NCBI GenBank assembly: GCA_015061575.1
Contig: SUWF01000018.1
Span: 1 to 59,859 of the forward strand
Length of the DNA stretch: 59,859 nucleotides
Direction: 5' to 3'
From: Lentisphaerota bacterium
Lineage (GTDB): Bacteria; Verrucomicrobiota; Lentisphaeria; Victivallales; Victivallaceae
Part shown: piece after piece, positions 37,208 through 47,356 of the stretch
Position numbering within the stretch: position 1 is the first letter of the stretch
How the letters are laid out: every line of letters begins with the position of its first letter
The notes under the pieces: generated by a model
What the model was told of the DNA's origin: nothing
Databases searched by the model: none
What the model saw: the letters and a program-made list of their open reading frames with translations, nothing else
Made by a program: the position numbers and the translations under genes

Positions 37208-37579
37208 TCAACTTGAAATTGCAGATTTTTCGTAATGGGAACTGCCAAAAATTCTTACTGCATAGTAACAAGTGTATGCTTTCCATGTGGTAAAACCGTC
37301 TGCAAGTAAAAACTGCAAAAATATCTAATCAGCTTGTTTTCTGCTCAATATGGCAGTGGAGTATAACCAATCATGGATTATTGCCGCTCTAACGGTTCTA
37401 CCGTCTATACATGGTGCAATCAATCCCCAAAACATTTGGGGAATACTGGCACCATCAGAAACAAACCATTTGGGTACTGTGAATGTTTGCCCCTAAAAAA
37501 CAAAAGGTATTTCCACCAATGTTTTGATTTTGGAAATACCGTTTTCAGCATAAATCTTACAAGGTATGCCATTATTCAT
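37208..37579 (-). CDS. DUF1353 phage protein (2 in-frame TAG)
   Basis: A 123-aa protein when TAG is read as Gln. The family core is clear: VPKWFVSDGASIPQMFWGLI, AAIIHDWLYS and SRKQADQIFLQFLLADG, where the second TAG is the Gln of KQADQIF. DUF1353 proteins occur in tail and lysis regions of phages; their role is unknown. The ATG overlaps the end of the lipoprotein gene by 8 nt. It stops at TGA. Confidence 0.88.
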
Positions 37580-37952
37580 TTTTGCTGTAAATCTCCTTTA
37601 AGGCATCGGCAATGTTTTTTACGCTGTTTTGTATATCAGCAGTGTTTTTGGTCTGCAAAGTTGCCCTAATCAAAACAGTTTTTGCCTATGCGTTAAAAAC
37701 ACTACTTGAGCGTTTCACGGATAAATCAAAGAAATTTTGATTTGCCTTTATATCTGAAAAAGTACCGCTAACAACCCTTGTTTCAATGGTAGGTATCTTT
37801 GTTTCAGTATCAATGCCAATGGTGGATTTTACATAAGTTCCATCCCCAATGATTGATTTGCCGTTAAGGTTTTTGGCAAGCTGTTCAGAGGTTGCACACC
37901 CTGTAAACAGCAAACATATTACCACTGCTGAAAAAAATTGTTTCATCTTCAT
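37572..37952 (-). CDS. Small phage lipoprotein (1 in-frame TAG)
   Basis: A 126-aa protein with a signal peptide and lipobox (VVICLLFTGCATSEQ). The mature part has DGTYVKSTIGIDTETKIPTI and a helical end (NIADALKEIYSKNE). The single TAG falls in NA-Q-AKTVLIRA, where the frame otherwise stays open. It may be a Rz1/spanin-like lysis lipoprotein or a surface lipoprotein; this is inferred from size and neighbours only. It overlaps the preceding gene by ATGA-type coupling and stops at TAA. Confidence 0.78.
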
Positions 37953-38191
37953 TTTGTTTGTTCCTTGCAATAGGGGTGGTTTTCGTGATAGTCCTTTATC
38001 AGCTCTTTTATTTCAGAGCGTGAAATAAGTTGAGATTGAATTTTTACAACTTCCACTTGCAAGTTGGCTATCTACTTTTGAATTTCATTCAGTTTCATTG
38101 CATACTGCATACAAAAAAAGCCAACTATGGAAATTAGCACCGTGAAGCCTATTTTATAAAAAACGCTCTCTGCTTTCTTTTCAGTTTCCAT
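37949..38191 (-). CDS. Small membrane/coiled-coil protein (1 in-frame TAG)
   Basis: An 80-aa protein: a cytoplasmic start (METEKKAESVFYKI), one transmembrane helix (FTVLISIVGFFCMQYAM), then a coiled coil NEIQK-Q-IANLQVEVVKIQ in which the TAG is the Q between the halves. Glutamine fits the heptad pattern well. It is a possible Rz/spanin or holin-like partner of the next lipoprotein gene. AAGGAACT precedes the ATG. It stops at TGA, overlapping the next start. Confidence 0.82.
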
Positions 38192-38204
38192 TTTGAATAG
38201 TTCC

Positions 38205-38918
38205 TTATTTTGTGTAATCCATAAAACCTTTGGCATCAGCTTCGGTAAAGCAATAATCATGGATTGTGAAACAAGTTAATAATCCATACCAATAGCGTCT
38301 ATCTTCAACACGAGAGCCAATATAAAGCTGTTTATTGGTGATATTCAAAGTTGGTGCAGTATGCTGTCCAATCAAAACACCATCATAAAAGTTTGAAACT
38401 ACACCATTTTCAAATGCGGTTATAAAACAGTGCCATTCACCATCTATATCTATTTCAAAATTGTCATTGTAAATAGCCTTGTAATTGTTTGGAGACCATG
38501 CCCAACCAGGCTATGCTTTCTATGAACCAACTCCCATTTCATAACCAATTTGTTTATCTTTTGACTTTATACCCAAATAAAATAATGCCATGTTGTAATT
38601 GTCGCCGCTAGTTCCTTTATAGTCAGAAACAGCACCATTGTACCATAAAGAAATAGTAAAAGGGTCAACACTGCCAGATGGAAAATTTGAAAGTGTATAG
38701 ACTACACCTTCACTGTAAGTGAAGGGAGTATTATTAAAGGTAAAACCCTTTTTGCCTTTTCTCTAATCAAATACAACTGTTTTGCTTTTGGTACATACAC
38801 CACCAATGCAATCAAAATTTTCCTGTAATGGAGCATGGAAAAGCAATCCTTTTTCTAAATCAAAGCTACTGCCTTTGGATAACCCCAAACGGTTGAATTT
38901 ATGCGGAATGGTACTCAT
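38205..38918 (-). CDS. LamG/concanavalin-like lectin domain tail protein (3 in-frame TAG)
   Basis: A 237-aa protein. The middle and end follow the LamG/ConA-like sandwich pattern: DPFTISLWYNGA, GEWHCFITAFENGVVSNFYD then GVLIGQ, and NKQLYIGSRVEDRRYWYGLL. Such domains bind glycans in phage tail fibres. The TAGs lie at VVFD-Q-RKG and GS-Q-KA-Q-PG. It overlaps the upstream gene by 4 nt and stops at TAA. Confidence 0.8.
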
Positions 38919-39337
38919 TTTAATACATCCTTTATAGCGTTTATTTCCCATTCAGTGAAAGTACCCATTTTCAGAGCTTCAATAAAAGTATCATCGTTCA
39001 AGTCTATCTATTGAGCGTCTGCCCAATCAGCAGAAAAAATAGCACTGCTTGCAAGTAAAGTGTTTAACTTTTCCTATAAACAAAGAGTTCTGCAAGCTCT
39101 GCGGATTTCCAATTTGCTGAATACTGTTTTTTCTACCTCTGGAATTTCTTTCTGCACTATTGCACCATCTTTTATTTCATAGTGCATAGCTGAAAAGGTA
39201 TAGGCTGTATAACCGTCTGCAATAAGCATTTGTTCATTGCCCTACTGATTATAGCCATATACCCAAAAGCCGTTACGGTTAGCCTTATATGGAGCTTCAA
39301 CAATTTTTTGATTTTCTATTTTTAAGTAATGTTTCAT
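38915..39337 (-). CDS. Tail-fibre accessory/assembly-like protein (3 in-frame TAG)
   Basis: A 140-aa protein beginning MKHYLKIENQKIVEAPYKAN with YNQ-Q-GNEQMLIADGY. The second half is helical (EIRRACRTLC-Q-EKLNTLL after decoding the TAG), like the small proteins encoded after tail fibres in many phages. The function is inferred from position and pattern. Its ATG overlaps the TGA of the fibre gene. It stops at TGA. Confidence 0.75.
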
Positions 39338-40695
39338 CATTTACCCCCCTTGAGATAAAATTTGTGTGAATAAGTCAAAAGCTGAATATCTGCACCATTG
39401 CTATCTGTGGCAAAACGCCATACAAAAACATGGATATAGGGGGAAACATTATTGTTTTCATCAATATAATTTGCCTAAAGCTCTGTTGGTATTTCTCCAA
39501 TTACTTGTATATCCTATTCAATATTCAGTGTGGTTATATCTGTTTGGAACTGCATCCACATTTCAAAGGTTGGAATTTTACCAACAGTACCCAATGCAGA
39601 GCCAAATTTTCTAATGGTGAAAACGCTATCTGTATTGGAATATTTCTGTTTGAATATATCATAATCAGCACTGTAAAAATCAGAAACTTGCAATTCTGCA
39701 TTTTGGCTATCATCAGCAGTAAAACAGTTCAGTTTGTTGCAACTGTCCTAAACTGATTTTTCAACCTATTCTTTGGTTGCATAAACAGTGAGATCCGGAG
39801 TGTTTTTCAATTCTGCATACTCTTTGCTGAAAAGTTCTGATTTATCGGCTTTGTTTTCCAATGCAGAAACATCAGCTTTGCCATTAACGGTGTTGGCAAG
39901 GGATGTTATACCACCTTGCATTTCTTGAATATCAGCTTTGATTTCAGTATCATCATAAGGGGTGTATGCAGATTTATCAAGTTTGTTTTGGGTCAGCTCT
40001 GCAATATCGGCTTTCAAGGCTGTATCATCGTAATTTTGTAGTCCATTGAGCTTTTGTTTTTCAGCAGTGGTAAAATCTTCACTGGATAAACCTTTACCCT
40101 ATACCTTTTCAACTTTTCCACCTACTGCGGTTTCAAGTTCTGCAATATCAGCTTTGATTTTGGCATCGTCATAGGGTACATATTCTGATTTATCAAGTTT
40201 GGTTTCCAATAGTTTCTACGTTTCAGATTTTGTGTAAAAATTACCCTGTACGCCTGTTGGCTGTGTGTTATCCTCTCTGCGGTTTCTGATTTGTATATTG
40301 AACTGCCACACTACGGCATCAGAACCATTGGCAGAACCAACTATTTCAGCACCTAATTTTACTGCGGAACTATCCCCCAAAACCTCTGCAAGTTCTACTG
40401 TATTTACATTGCTGAATACAACTTTTAAGGTATTACCGCCGAGGGGTTCAACCTTTTCAGCTCTCAACTGTACTGCTGTTGCATTGGAAAAATCATCTGC
40501 AATAACCATACTCCACCCCTTGAGAGTAAAAAACTACTCTGCAAAAGGGGTTTCATCTTCATTGAAAAAGTGTATGTAAAGCTAACAAGGTACATTCTTA
40601 TAGAGAGCTGTTAAACCGCTTACAGCCTAAAAATCTTCATTCACTATCTGAAAATTTCTTTGGTCTGCAATGGCGTATATATCTAATCTTTCCAT
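39337..40695 (-). CDS. Tail fibre with coiled-coil shaft (9 in-frame TAG)
   Basis: A 452-aa protein. The N-terminal 150 residues form a base domain shared with the genes at 42871 and 44148 (LGAEIVGS, then WQFNIQIRNRR). A repetitive helical shaft follows (KLDKSEYVPYDDAKIKADIA, then KLDKSAYTPYDDTEIKADIQ, and ALENKADKSELFSKEYAEL). The C-terminal domain ends FYLKGGK. Such fibres bind host surfaces. Under the standard code it is cut into short pieces. AAGGAG precedes the ATG. It stops at TGA. Confidence 0.88.
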
Positions 40696-40734
40696 TTATT
40701 TCAACTCCTTATTTATCAATACTGTAAAAGTTAA

Positions 40735-42852
40735 TCAGCCCTATATTTCACCCAAATTGGGTACCTATTCAGCCATATACAGCTTAAATGCAGGGTCTAT
40801 GTAAACACAACCACTGCTTGAATACCAACTGAATTGTATTTTTAAGTCAATCTGCTATTCAAGGGTCTTTACTTCAAGTGGCATTACAAGTACCTTTTGA
40901 GTTAAACCGCTATCATTTGCCCAAACAGAATTAGCATCATTCAACCACATACCATCACAGCTTGAAAAATAACGGTTGTAACCGCCATTGCCATTAGGTA
41001 CATTAGCTTGAAAAATCACTTTGTTACCTAAATTTTCCTATGCCGTGAACCCCTTGTAAGCAATGTAAACAATAAGGTAATTGGTTCCTATTTCCAATGG
41101 TGTCAGCTTTGAACCGCCAAAAGGTTCAGCCCCTAACCAAACAGGGTGGTAAGTGTTTGCAAAGTTATTCCAACATTTCAAACTGGCTTTTGCTCCATTC
41201 TATCTGTAAACGCTCCATGTATCAATAACATAATTTGCTGATTTTTGGCTAAAATGCCCCTGCTAAATTTCATTGCCACAGATAGCACTGTAATAATTTT
41301 GTCTGTCGGTACTGTTGGTATTGGCAGTAGGTCTTAAAAAAGCATTGCAATAATCAACATAGCACCAACTGTATATATCCCATAAGATAGGGTGTACTAC
41401 TGGCTACTACTGCGGAGGGTATGTTTCATTGTTTTGGTTGGTTTCAATTCTTTGCACTCTGATTTGTGAACTGTCATACAGATATAGTTGGTATGCAGGA
41501 TAATCAGAAATGATTTCTTCTATATCCCCCATAACATTATAACAGTTTACAGAACCATGAAAACGGCTGTTTCTGATTTGGCAATATCCTAACCATGCCG
41601 CCTTACCCTTTACATTGTAAACATTGATATTTTCAAGTAAAGCAACTTTTGCATAACATCCTGTACCCTCATCAGCATAAAAGCCAAATGCACAATAGCT
41701 TGAACCAGTGTTTTTAGCTCTGTCATAGTAATTTGGTGTACCTATACCCTAACTTTCCTCAAAGGTAATATAAATGTTACGGCAAATCATTTTTGCACCG
41801 GGATTATCAGAGTGTCTAAACATATTCTAACAATACAATGCACTACCACTACTTTGAATATCCCATAACTGCGGAATACCCCAAACAAAGTTATCAATCT
41901 AATACTACCTCATTTCATTTATGTAAAATGCTCTCTGATACAATGTAAGTGTAGTTGGTGTGGATGTTCCCAATGGCTGTTTCAAATCAGTTACAATGTT
42001 TTTGAAACTCAAATAATTTGCTCTATTCATATAAATAAAGGAGGGTATGTACTGATTTGAGCCGTTAAACCTAATGTGGCAATTTATGTTTTCAACATAA
42101 AATTGGTTGTTAAAGTTACTGTAACCGTATAAGTATAAAGGGTAATTTGAATAGTAGCTTGTTTGAGTAACATTATATATTTCAATGTTCTGTATGTTCA
42201 AGATTTGGGCATCTTCAAAATAAAAGCCGTAATATGTGCCTGTATCGTGAACATGGAAATTTAGCAAACAGTCTTTCATAACAAAACTTTTCAAGCGGTA
42301 TCCCCAAAAAAACATACAAGCATAATTGGAAACTTGAGTTGAATACTATTCATTTTCAAGGTCTATGCCCTTGTAACCAAATTTGCACTGCTTGAAAGAT
42401 ACATTGGTAGTGTATTGTGCATTTTGGTTATTACAGTAAACGTTGTAATAGTTTCTATTGTTTGAAACTCTCATCAAATACACGTTGTAAAAGTGGATGT
42501 TTACCGCATTATTACATTGCCAATGGTTATTTGAGTTATTGCCGATATTGGCATATTCTGCGGTATCTGCACCCCATGCGTCCTTTGCCTATTGCGGTAC
42601 AGCCTACCAGTAAAAATCCCCTTGTTTGGGCATACCCATAAAAACAAAATTATGTCTGCCAACTGAAATATTGGGCAAAGTAACATAGCTGTTTTCACTG
42701 GTTCTGCGGATTAAATAAAGGGTGTTTTCTTTCCATTCACTATCTGTGGTAGGTAATTGGTTCATTGCCTATGATATTGTTGTACCACCACCATTAGTTG
42801 ATTTTGAGGGGTCAACATAGCAAACTTTGTACTCTATATTTGAATAAAACAT
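40735..42852 (-). CDS. Beta-helix (pectate-lyase-like) tail fibre/spike (16 in-frame TAG)
   Basis: A 705-aa protein, the largest of the element. Successive Asn/Tyr-rich strands (NVSFKQCKFGYKGIDLEN, VMKDCLLNFHVHD, QILNIQNIEIYNVTQ, LLENINVYNVKGKAAW) form right-handed beta-helix turns typical of tail spikes. The C-terminal 230 residues look like a separate binding domain. The first TAG is codon 28 (42769-42771), and two consecutive TAGs follow YPPQ. It stops at TGA. It has no signal peptide and AAGGAAA upstream. Confidence 0.88.
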
Positions 42853-42870
42853 TTTTACGTTTCCTTTTTA

Positions 42871-44142
42871 TTATTCTGTTTCTGTTGGCTGTGGTTCAAC
42901 ACCTATCTAATCTTCATAGGTTGTATTTTCACTTTCGGTTATTTCCTAATCCATCTATGGGGTATTGGTTGCACCGCCGCTGTAACCACCGCTTGCAAGG
43001 CTTTCACTATTCTACTAATAACTGTTAAGGGTGTTAAAGTTCATTATCTGCCCATAGTTCTATAAGAATGTGGGGTTATGCTCTCTTTCCCAAATCGGCT
43101 TACCATTACGGCTTACAAGGTGCTATCCGTCCTAACCTAATTCAAAGGTTAAAACAGTTTGGTTATGAATGTATGCCATGTAAACTGCACTCCCTGCGGG
43201 TAAATCGTTCCATCCTGCACCAGCAACACCCGGTTTCCCTTGCTATCCTTGAAAACCTCTCAAACCTCTAAAGTACCTTGCGGCACTCCATGTAATACCA
43301 CCGTCAGTAGATATACGGTCGTAAACATCAGTTTCAGTTCTGCACTAATCATGCCAATTTACAGCATCAACAGAATATTGGTACATGGTCAATGGTGCAG
43401 GCTCTCCTGTTTCTCCTTTTTCCCCTTGAATACCTTGAATACCTTGTATTCCTTGCTAACCTTGAATACCCTGTAACCCTTGCTAACCTTGAATACCTCT
43501 CAACAGTTCTATTGGTTCACTCCAGGCACCCTATAAATAACGGAAACGGAAAAACAAATCAGCATCCTTGTTTTGTTCTGTATGCCAATCTGAAACACCG
43601 TCAACAGAAAATTCAAAAGTTGGTTTGGAGCGTAACAAAGCGTATGTTTGGCTTGCATTTAAGCTACCATCTGGAACATTGGTAGGTGTTCCAGTTCCCG
43701 CCTAACTACGCCTATTTCTGATATTCAAATCAAACTGTATCAAAAATGCAGGGTAGATTTCACCTTGCTAATATCCCGCAAGCTCTGCCCCCAAAGTTTT
43801 TGTTTCAGAGTTTCCCAAATAGTTTATCAATTCAACAGTATTGGTATCTGATAGCGGTATAGTTATAGAATTTTCCTATACGGTAATACCCTAAAAAACC
43901 CTTATTTGGGGTACTGTGGTTGTAATCCAGTCATTGGCTAAAACAAAATCCCATGCAACCAAACTTTCAATAGTTTCTTTGGCTAAAGGTTCACCGTTAC
44001 TGTCTATCAATTTTAGAACCAAATCACATTTTACACCCCTTGTAATGGCAGGGGTATTGGCACTGCTCAAAGTTTGGTTGTATTCATCAACCAAAACAGC
44101 TTTGGCATCGTTACAACGTAAATATACTGTTATTTTTTGCAT
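42871..44142 (-). CDS. Tail protein with collagen-like Gly-X-Gln repeats (17 in-frame TAG)
   Basis: A 423-aa protein with an N-terminal base domain shared with its neighbours (CDLVLKLID, VAWDFVLANDW, LGAELAGY, FLIQFDLNIRNRR). Glycine-triplet repeats at about 215-245 follow (GIQ-GQQ-GLQ-GIQ-GQQ-GIQ), where TAG occupies the X site of GQQ triplets. A second short triplet block (GFQGQQGKPG) and an acidic Gln-rich tail end the protein. Collagen-like fibres occur in many phage tails. Two adjacent TAGs lie at NSYQQNSE. It stops at TAA. Confidence 0.9.
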
Positions 44143-44147
44143 TTATT

Positions 44148-44816
44148 TCACCCCTATACTGCTGTTTTTTCTAAATAAATTGAATTATTGGAAAAGTAGA
44201 TTGAAAACCCTTGTACTGGTTCTGCATTGGTTATAACCAAATCTCCAATATTTACGGTTACAAGCTATGGAGTAACAAGGTATCTGCCCAAATTGTATAT
44301 CCCATTGGGTATTTCATCAGCAGTACCATTAAGGTTGTAAATCTGATTGCTTACCCCTAAACTGTAAACAGCGGTCTATGGTTTGGTTGTACCTCTGCGG
44401 TTGCGGATTTTCAAATCAAACTGTATAAGGAAACTGGCTGTTGCCTAACTCTATTCAAACCCTGCAAGCTATCCACCGAGGGTTATTTCCTATTTGTTCC
44501 CCAATTTCTAAACTAATGCGTTATTGTCAGTATCAAGCAAAGGAATAATAACTTGATTTCCAACTGCTGAAATACCATCTGAAACATGGAGCAATGGAGC
44601 TGTACTTGTTAACCAGTCATCAGCTAAAACAAAATCCCATGCAGTGTAACGCTCTAAATTTTCCAAATCGTTCAAGCTCTAATCAATCAACTGTAAAACT
44701 AAATTGCACTGCATACCCTTTACAATAGAGGGTATTTGCTCTATTGATTGATTTGCCTAATCTACTTGCTGTGTAACTGTACTGTCACAGCGTAATCTAT
44801 ATATAATGTTCTGCAT
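44148..44816 (-). CDS. Tail base/fibre protein, paralogue of next gene (10 in-frame TAG)
   Basis: A 222-aa protein whose first 145 residues are paralogous to the collagen-like protein: CNLVLQLID, TAWDFVLADDWLTS, IIPLLDTD, LGGQLAGF and FLIQFDLKIRNRRG. At GGQLAG the TAG aligns with Glu in GAELAG of the paralogue, a Glu/Gln exchange that supports Gln decoding. It is probably a structural adaptor or short fibre. AAGGATAA precedes the ATG. It stops at TGA, 5 nt before the next start. Confidence 0.86.
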
Positions 44817-44828
44817 TTGCCGTTATCC

Positions 44829-45845
44829 TTATTTACTACAACCACAGCCGTTAATTGAAAAGCTGTCATTCCATAGAGTACGGATAACATCAAGCTATTT
44901 CTACTGCGGTACAAAAAACTATTTTTCAAGGCTTTTTCTTAAAATTCTTATTCTTTCTGCAAAGTGGGTATCAAGAAATGTGGCGTGTGCCTATGCGTTT
45001 ACTATTTCCCCCTAAAAATCAGCTCTATGGTCAGGTTTTCCGCCTGCTCCATGCCCTTTAAGGATTTCTTTTCCATAAGCTAAAGCGGAGGCAAGGTGTT
45101 TTCTTAAACAGTCAACGCAAGCCATCTACGGTTTTTCAATGGTTCTGCTGATTATCTTGTTACTGTCAAGGGAAATAAACTGCACTGTATCAGCCTATTT
45201 TATATGGCGTTCCTAAAAGCCGTTTTCCTATGCCTTGTAAGCATAATAACATTTGCCCTTGAAAAAGCAAGCCTTGTATGGCACTATACCACCATCAGCA
45301 ATTACAGTGTGGATTTGTTTATTGTTCAGATTGAAAATCCATGTAAAAAGGTCTTTGGTTTCAGCAAACTGCCCTGTTATTACAAGTTGGTTAAAATCCT
45401 ATGGAACATGGGTAATGCGGTAAATGTATTCTGCCTATGGTATGGAATATTCAGTTTCAGTACCATTATCATCAATGGTGAAAACATTGCTTCTTAACCC
45501 TTTTACTGTTCGAGGTGCAGAGTAAAAGCCATAATCTGCTTTGCCTATCTTTACTGGTTCACCATTTAACCCTGTTTGTCTGTAAAGGTAAAAGGTTCTA
45601 TCTTCAACACCACCACCGGCAATAAAACTGATTTGCCAATCTCCGTTTTCCCATTCTGCATAGGGTGAACATTCTGTTACATCATCTGCAAAGGTGGTAA
45701 GTTTTTCAATTTTTGAACCGTCAAGGCTATAAAAAATTTTCCAAAACCCCATAACTTGCTTACAGAAAAAATAGGTTTTCTGCCCCAATTTATCATAGGT
45801 GATGTAAGCCATGTGGGTATATTCATCAGTAATTGTAGTAAACAT
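44829..45845 (-). CDS. Phage protein with C-terminal CxxC helical domain (11 in-frame TAG)
   Basis: A 338-aa protein. The N-terminal 240 residues are beta-rich with internal repeats (YITYDKLGQKTYFFCKQVMG, then ISFIAGGGVEDRTFYLYRQT), as in beta-propeller or tail-tip domains. The C-terminal 90 residues contain CVDCLRKHLASALAYGKEIL with AHATFLDTHFAERIRIL, a separate helical domain of unknown role. All 11 TAGs lie after residue 136, so the standard code gives a 136-aa truncated product. The start follows a palindrome containing AAGGAG. It stops at TAA. Confidence 0.82.
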
Positions 45846-45854
45846 AGAAAAAAA

Positions 45855-45874
45855 CTCCTTTTATATAAAAGGAG
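45855..45874 (-). promoter_or_regulatory. Perfect 20-bp palindrome containing a ribosome site
   Basis: The sequence CTCCTTTTAT/ATAAAAGGAG is its own reverse complement. On the minus strand its right arm is the AAGGAG Shine-Dalgarno site, followed by TTTTTTTCT and the ATG of the 338-aa gene. A hairpin here would hide the ribosome site and, with the T run, could act as a terminator. Confidence 0.65.
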
Positions 45875-45892
45875 GGTATTAACTATGTTGAA

Positions 45893-46285
45893 TTACCTAC
45901 AACGTGTAGCCCATTTGATAGAACCGTCCGGCTGTGGGCATCCTATCTATAATTTCATGTGTCCGTCATAGCTGTAACTACTGCAAAACTAATCTCTCAA
46001 ACCAACTAATTTGCCCTTTTCGTTTACATCTCCATTGCCATATCCTACACAAGCCCCTGTTTCAATCAAACGCCATTTAGCACCAGGAATAGCCATCCCC
46101 TATTTTTGGTATGGGCGTAAATTGAAACATTTATATTTTCCGTCACCGCCATTAGCATTAGACGTCCATTCAACTAATATCTATGGTTCACAGATACAGG
46201 GGCATTTACTGCATTTAATAAGCAGTGAACTACGCCTAACAATTTTTTTGGTTTTACTGCTACGCCATAATTTTTTGATAGCCAT
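45893..46285 (-). CDS. Small Cys-rich phage protein (4 in-frame TAG)
   Basis: A 130-aa protein with a basic start (MAIKKLWRSSKTKKIVRRSS), a Cys cluster (CSKCPCICEP) and then an aromatic, Gly-rich domain (GMAIPGAKWRLIETGACVGY). The first TAG is codon 35 (46181-46183). I do not recognise the family. Its start overlaps the previous stop as TAATG, so it is translationally coupled. It stops at TAA. Confidence 0.75.
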
Positions 46286-46644
46286 TATTGCTGTTCCTAT
46301 TCCTATTCACATTCACCACAAATAATGATGTGGGGTGTGCTGTGGTAATATTGAAAAACCTAATATCCACCACCGCCAGTGGCAGATTGAACCTTACCCA
46401 AAACATAGTACCCTTTTTCCTATGTTGGTTCTATATTTGTTGTAATCTTGTATTCTGCGGTAAAGCCCTATTCCCCTAATGTAGCCTATAAAACAACATA
46501 ACCACTGCTTGCGGAAATTGAGCCTTTGGGTATTTCTTTGAACATCCCATTACAAAACACAAACCCTGCATTGCTTTCTTTTTCATCAGCACCATTTATA
46601 AGTTTTCGCCATTTTCCTTTTTCCTTTTGCTCTGCATAACTTAA
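46285..46644 (-). pseudogene. Tail protein fragment with lost or unclear 5' end (6 in-frame TAG)
   Basis: The frame is open from 46644 and the first ATG is at 46545 (86 aa). Residues such as WRKLINGADEKESNAGFVF, IPKGSISASSGYVVL and QSATGGGGY look like a tail-fibre C-terminus, with a Gln/Glu-rich end at EC-EQEQEQQ. A TAA lies just upstream in frame (46645-46647) and no good start precedes it. The gene is therefore either 5'-truncated or frameshifted. This may mark a deletion junction. Confidence 0.6.
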
Positions 46645-46806
46645 TTATTGTTATGGTGGTTTGAGTCCTTCGCAAGCCCTTTACATTCAACAACTTACAG
46701 AAAGAACCTAATTTTAACCCCTTGAAAGTCAAGATTTTGTGACTTTTTGCCCCTTTTATGGGCATTGCAGAGCCATCAGCATTACCACCGCCATTAACTA
46801 CGGCAC
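46645..46806 (-). other. Unresolved segment between terminator and tail-protein fragment
   Basis: Read on the minus strand, one frame stays open without a stop and contains VNGGGNADGSAMPIKGAK and then KILTFKGLKLGSFCKLLNV. It runs on to TGA in a different frame from the next fragment. The segment may be the remains of an upstream gene fused by a deletion. No family is assigned. Confidence 0.4.
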
Positions 46807-46836
46807 AAAAAAACTCTCTCCGATAATCAGAGAGAG
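46807..46836 (-). terminator. Terminator of the element's early-gene transcript
   Basis: On the minus strand CTCTCT-n-AGAGAG arms (about 46813-46836) are followed by seven T residues. It lies 26 nt after the TGA of the 164-aa HTH gene and separates the early-type genes from the tail-type genes. Confidence 0.82.
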
Positions 46837-46861
46837 CAAAAAATAAAGAGAAAAAATTATG

Positions 46862-47356
46862 TCAAAACTTGCCTATGTCGGAAAACTGCATTTGAATTAT
46901 TTTTTGGTATATGTCGGCAAAATACTGTTTGGGTAATTTGGGCTGTTTGTGGTTTTTAAACGCCTATTCAATCTAAAGCATGGTGCAGGTTTTATGTTTG
47001 AGATACTTTTTCAACTGCTCTGGCAGTGTCTAACAAAACTTGTAAACTTGAACATCTGTAACCCCAATCAATGCCCCAATCTACTTATAAGTAAGATTTC
47101 CCAAACGGCAGATAACCACAAAAAACTTTATAGCGTTAAAGTCAGTCAACCTTAACAGCTCTGCAATCAATAGCCCGGATGTGTTATGTTGCTTTTGCCA
47201 TTCATACACATTGCCAATATCGGCAAACTAATCTTTTGTTGTATATTCACAATGGGTTTTTGTTTCTTCTATGTATGATTTGCAATAGTCAGCGTATGGG
47301 CATTGTTTGCACTATTCTTTTTTATTATAAGATACACCGTAACAAGGTATGTTCAT
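46862..47356 (-). CDS. HTH protein with N-terminal Cys cluster (6 in-frame TAG)
   Basis: A 164-aa protein. It has an N-terminal C-x2-C-x5-C group (CKQCPYADYC), a middle HTH-like segment (GNLTYKQIGALIGVTDVQVY, where TAG gives the Q of YKQIG) and a basic C-terminus. It could be a late-gene regulator or small-terminase-like DNA binder; this is inference only. The first TAG is codon 15 (47312-47314). It overlaps the preceding stop as ATGA and stops at TGA before a terminator. Confidence 0.78.

Noticed and set aside
46545..46806. Programmed frameshift joining the upstream frame to the tail-protein fragment
   Set aside because: Joining needs a +1 shift. The A-rich stretch could support -1 slippage, but that frame stops at once. 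A deletion junction or mutation fits better.
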